Shown: in pieces, positions 6,770-7,446 of the stretch
Layout of the letters: the number at the start of each line of letters is the position of its first letter
Position numbering within the stretch: the first letter of the stretch is position 1
Assembly: GCA_001771055.1 (NCBI GenBank)
Contig: MESS01000041.1
Coordinates: 14,018-21,463 of the forward strand
Length of the DNA stretch: 7,446 nt
Origin: Caldithrix sp. RBG_13_44_9
GTDB lineage: Bacteria; Calditrichota; Calditrichia; RBG-13-44-9
Direction of reading: 5' to 3'
Made by a program: the position numbers and the translations under genes
The notes under the pieces: model-generated
Told to the model about the DNA's origin: nothing
The model's input: the letters and a program-made list of their open reading frames with translations, nothing else
Databases searched by the model: none

Positions 6770-6966
6770 GATTATTATTGTTTAATATTCATTTGAGAAA
6801 TCCGAATTCAACCTGATGAGTTATAATTAAAATGTGTAAATTTTATTGTTGCGACTTTCGGAGGATGATTCTGAAAAATTCATTAATTTATTCTCAACTG
6901 AATTTGCGATCAAGGCAGGTAATGGTAAACTTCTACCTATTATTTGATTGGTAATTTATATCTAAA

Positions 6967-7003
6967 ATCCGTGAGTATCTGTTAAATCAGTGTCATCCGT
7001 GTT
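6967..7003 (+). repeat. Degenerate 9-bp-period repeat, ATCCGTGTx type
   Basis: Four consecutive units can be aligned: ATCCGTGAGT (6967-6976), ATCTGTTAA (6977-6985), ATCAGTGTC (6986-6994) and ATCCGTGTT (6995-7003). A possible fifth, ATCTGTCAA, lies at 7018-7026 after an AT-rich gap. The shared core is ATCnGTg. It sits 70 nt before the recA start in non-coding DNA. It resembles the ATCCGTGTAATCCGTG-type intergenic repeats I recall from several environmental bacterial genomes; that likeness is from memory and was not searched. Confidence 0.6.
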
Positions 7004-7061
7004 CTATTATTTTTACAATCTGTCAAATGTTGAAAAAATTTTAAGGTTTAACTTGAATTAG

Positions 7062-7067
7062 AAGGGG
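7062..7067 (+). promoter_or_regulatory. Shine-Dalgarno of recA
   Basis: AAGGGG lies 5 nt before the ATG at 7073. This is a strong site, in contrast to the weak one before cinA. Confidence 0.8.
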
Positions 7068-7072
7068 AAAAA

Positions 7073-7446
7073 ATGGCAAATCAGAGTGACGAAAAATTAA
7101 AAGCCCTGGGCCTGGCTATGTCGCAGATCGAACGCCAGTTCGGGAAAGGCTCCATCATGCGGCTGGGTGACCGGGTGAAAATTACAGTAGATGTGATCCC
7201 CACCGGTTCCATCTCGCTGGATTATTCTCTGGGGATCTGGGGAATTCCCCGCGGAAGGATTGTGGAGATATTCGGACCGGAATCATCCGGTAAAACCACC
7301 CTGGCACTGCATATTATTGCTGAAGCTCAGAAATTAGGAGGTCTGGCGGCTTTTGTGGATGCCGAGCATGCCATGGATCCGGGTTATGCCCGGAGGCTGG
7401 GAGTGGACACCATCAATCTGCTGGTCTCTCAACCGGATACCGGCGA
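7073..7446 (+). CDS. recA: Recombinase RecA, N-terminal part (cut by window edge)
   Basis: 124 complete codons of RecA are present; the remaining two thirds lie beyond the window. RecA forms ATP-dependent filaments on single-stranded DNA, performs homologous strand exchange and triggers LexA self-cleavage in the SOS response. The N-terminal helix and the QFGKGSIMRLGD segment (22-33) are typical. The Walker A motif GPESSGKT is at 68-75, followed by FVDAEHAMDP (94-103), whose glutamate (98) corresponds to the catalytic Glu96 of E. coli, then YARRLGVD and LLVSQPDTG. The segment LGIWGIPRG (53-61) has Trp56 where many RecA proteins have Gly. The ATG at 7073 is supported by AAGGGG 5 nt upstream and by the usual N-terminal length. 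It lies in the same direction as cinA-thpR, 303 nt downstream, a common gene order; a separate promoter is likely but not located. Confidence 0.97.
   Translation, partial: MANQSDEKLKALGLAMSQIERQFGKGSIMRLGDRVKITVDVIPTGSISLDYSLGIWGIPRGRIVEIFGPESSGKTTLALHIIAEAQKLGGLAAFVDAEHAMDPGYARRLGVDTINLLVSQPDTG

Larger units (their letters stand above)
6770..7072. other. Intergenic region upstream of recA
   Basis: This 303-nt AT-rich gap holds the likely recA promoter but no clear terminator for thpR. A perfect TATAAT occurs at 6822-6827 without a well-spaced -35. TTTACA (7012-7017) and TTGAAA (7030-7035) are possible -35 boxes with poor -10 partners. No canonical LexA box (CTGT-N8-ACAG, GAAC-N4-GTTC or GTTC-N7-GTTC) is visible. 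A degenerate 9-bp repeat lies at 6967-7003. A 29-codon frame (6865-6954) has GGAGG directly abutting its ATG and is probably not a gene. Confidence 0.6.

Noticed and set aside
6865..6954. 29-codon small open frame upstream of recA preceded by GGAGG
   Set aside because: GGAGG directly touches the ATG (spacing 0), which is too close for initiation, and the product has no recognisable feature. A leader peptide cannot be excluded, but it is not supported.
6967..7026. CRISPR array
   Set aside because: The units are about 9 bp with no spacers, far from the 23-50 bp repeat plus unique spacer layout.

Overview
The window reads as ordinary bacterial chromosome from a Gram-negative-type lineage. It ends in a housekeeping cluster, cinA - thpR - recA, on the + strand. 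A long secreted beta-repeat protein lies on the - strand, and an uncharacterised integral membrane protein sits at the left edge. The strong Shine-Dalgarno sites before recA, thpR and the large - strand gene show a bacterial SD-using translation system. LVIVD repeats fused to a long Ig-like array, with a signal peptide, are typical of environmental FCB-type or Calditrichota/KSB1-like bacteria. That placement is an inference from gene style only. No phage, transposase, CRISPR, tRNA or rRNA signal is visible.

Layout. (1) 13-861, +: a polytopic membrane protein of unknown function whose two halves look like an ancient internal duplication. The reading frame is open to the left edge. (2) 876-902: a perfect 12-bp stem with a 3-nt loop, which works as a bidirectional terminator between convergent genes. 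(3) 936-4481, -: a secreted protein of 1181 residues. It has a signal peptide, six LVIVD-type beta-propeller repeats spaced exactly 42 residues apart, then nine tandem Ig-like (He_PIG/cadherin-like) domains of 93-95 residues, and no recognisable anchoring or sorting tail. (4) 4482-4932: an AT-rich divergent intergenic region with inverted and direct repeats but no convincing gene. (5) 4933-6183, +: CinA, with an N-terminal MoCF-like domain and a C-terminal PncC-type nicotinamide-nucleotide amidase domain. (6) 6176-6769, +: ThpR, a 2H-family RNA 2',3'-cyclic phosphodiesterase, overlapping cinA by 8 nt. (7) 6770-7072: an intergenic region with a degenerate 9-bp-period repeat (ATCCGTGTx) shortly before recA. 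(8) 7073-7446, +: the first 124 codons of recA, cut by the window edge.

How they fit together. CinA, ThpR and RecA are often neighbours in bacteria. The 8-nt overlap shows that cinA and thpR are translationally coupled. recA follows after about 300 nt, so it may be read through or have its own promoter. The surface protein and the membrane protein have no evident link to that cluster. I do not see strong evidence of a new multi-gene system. The least explained items are the duplicated membrane protein, the particular architecture of the repeat protein, and the small intergenic repeats.
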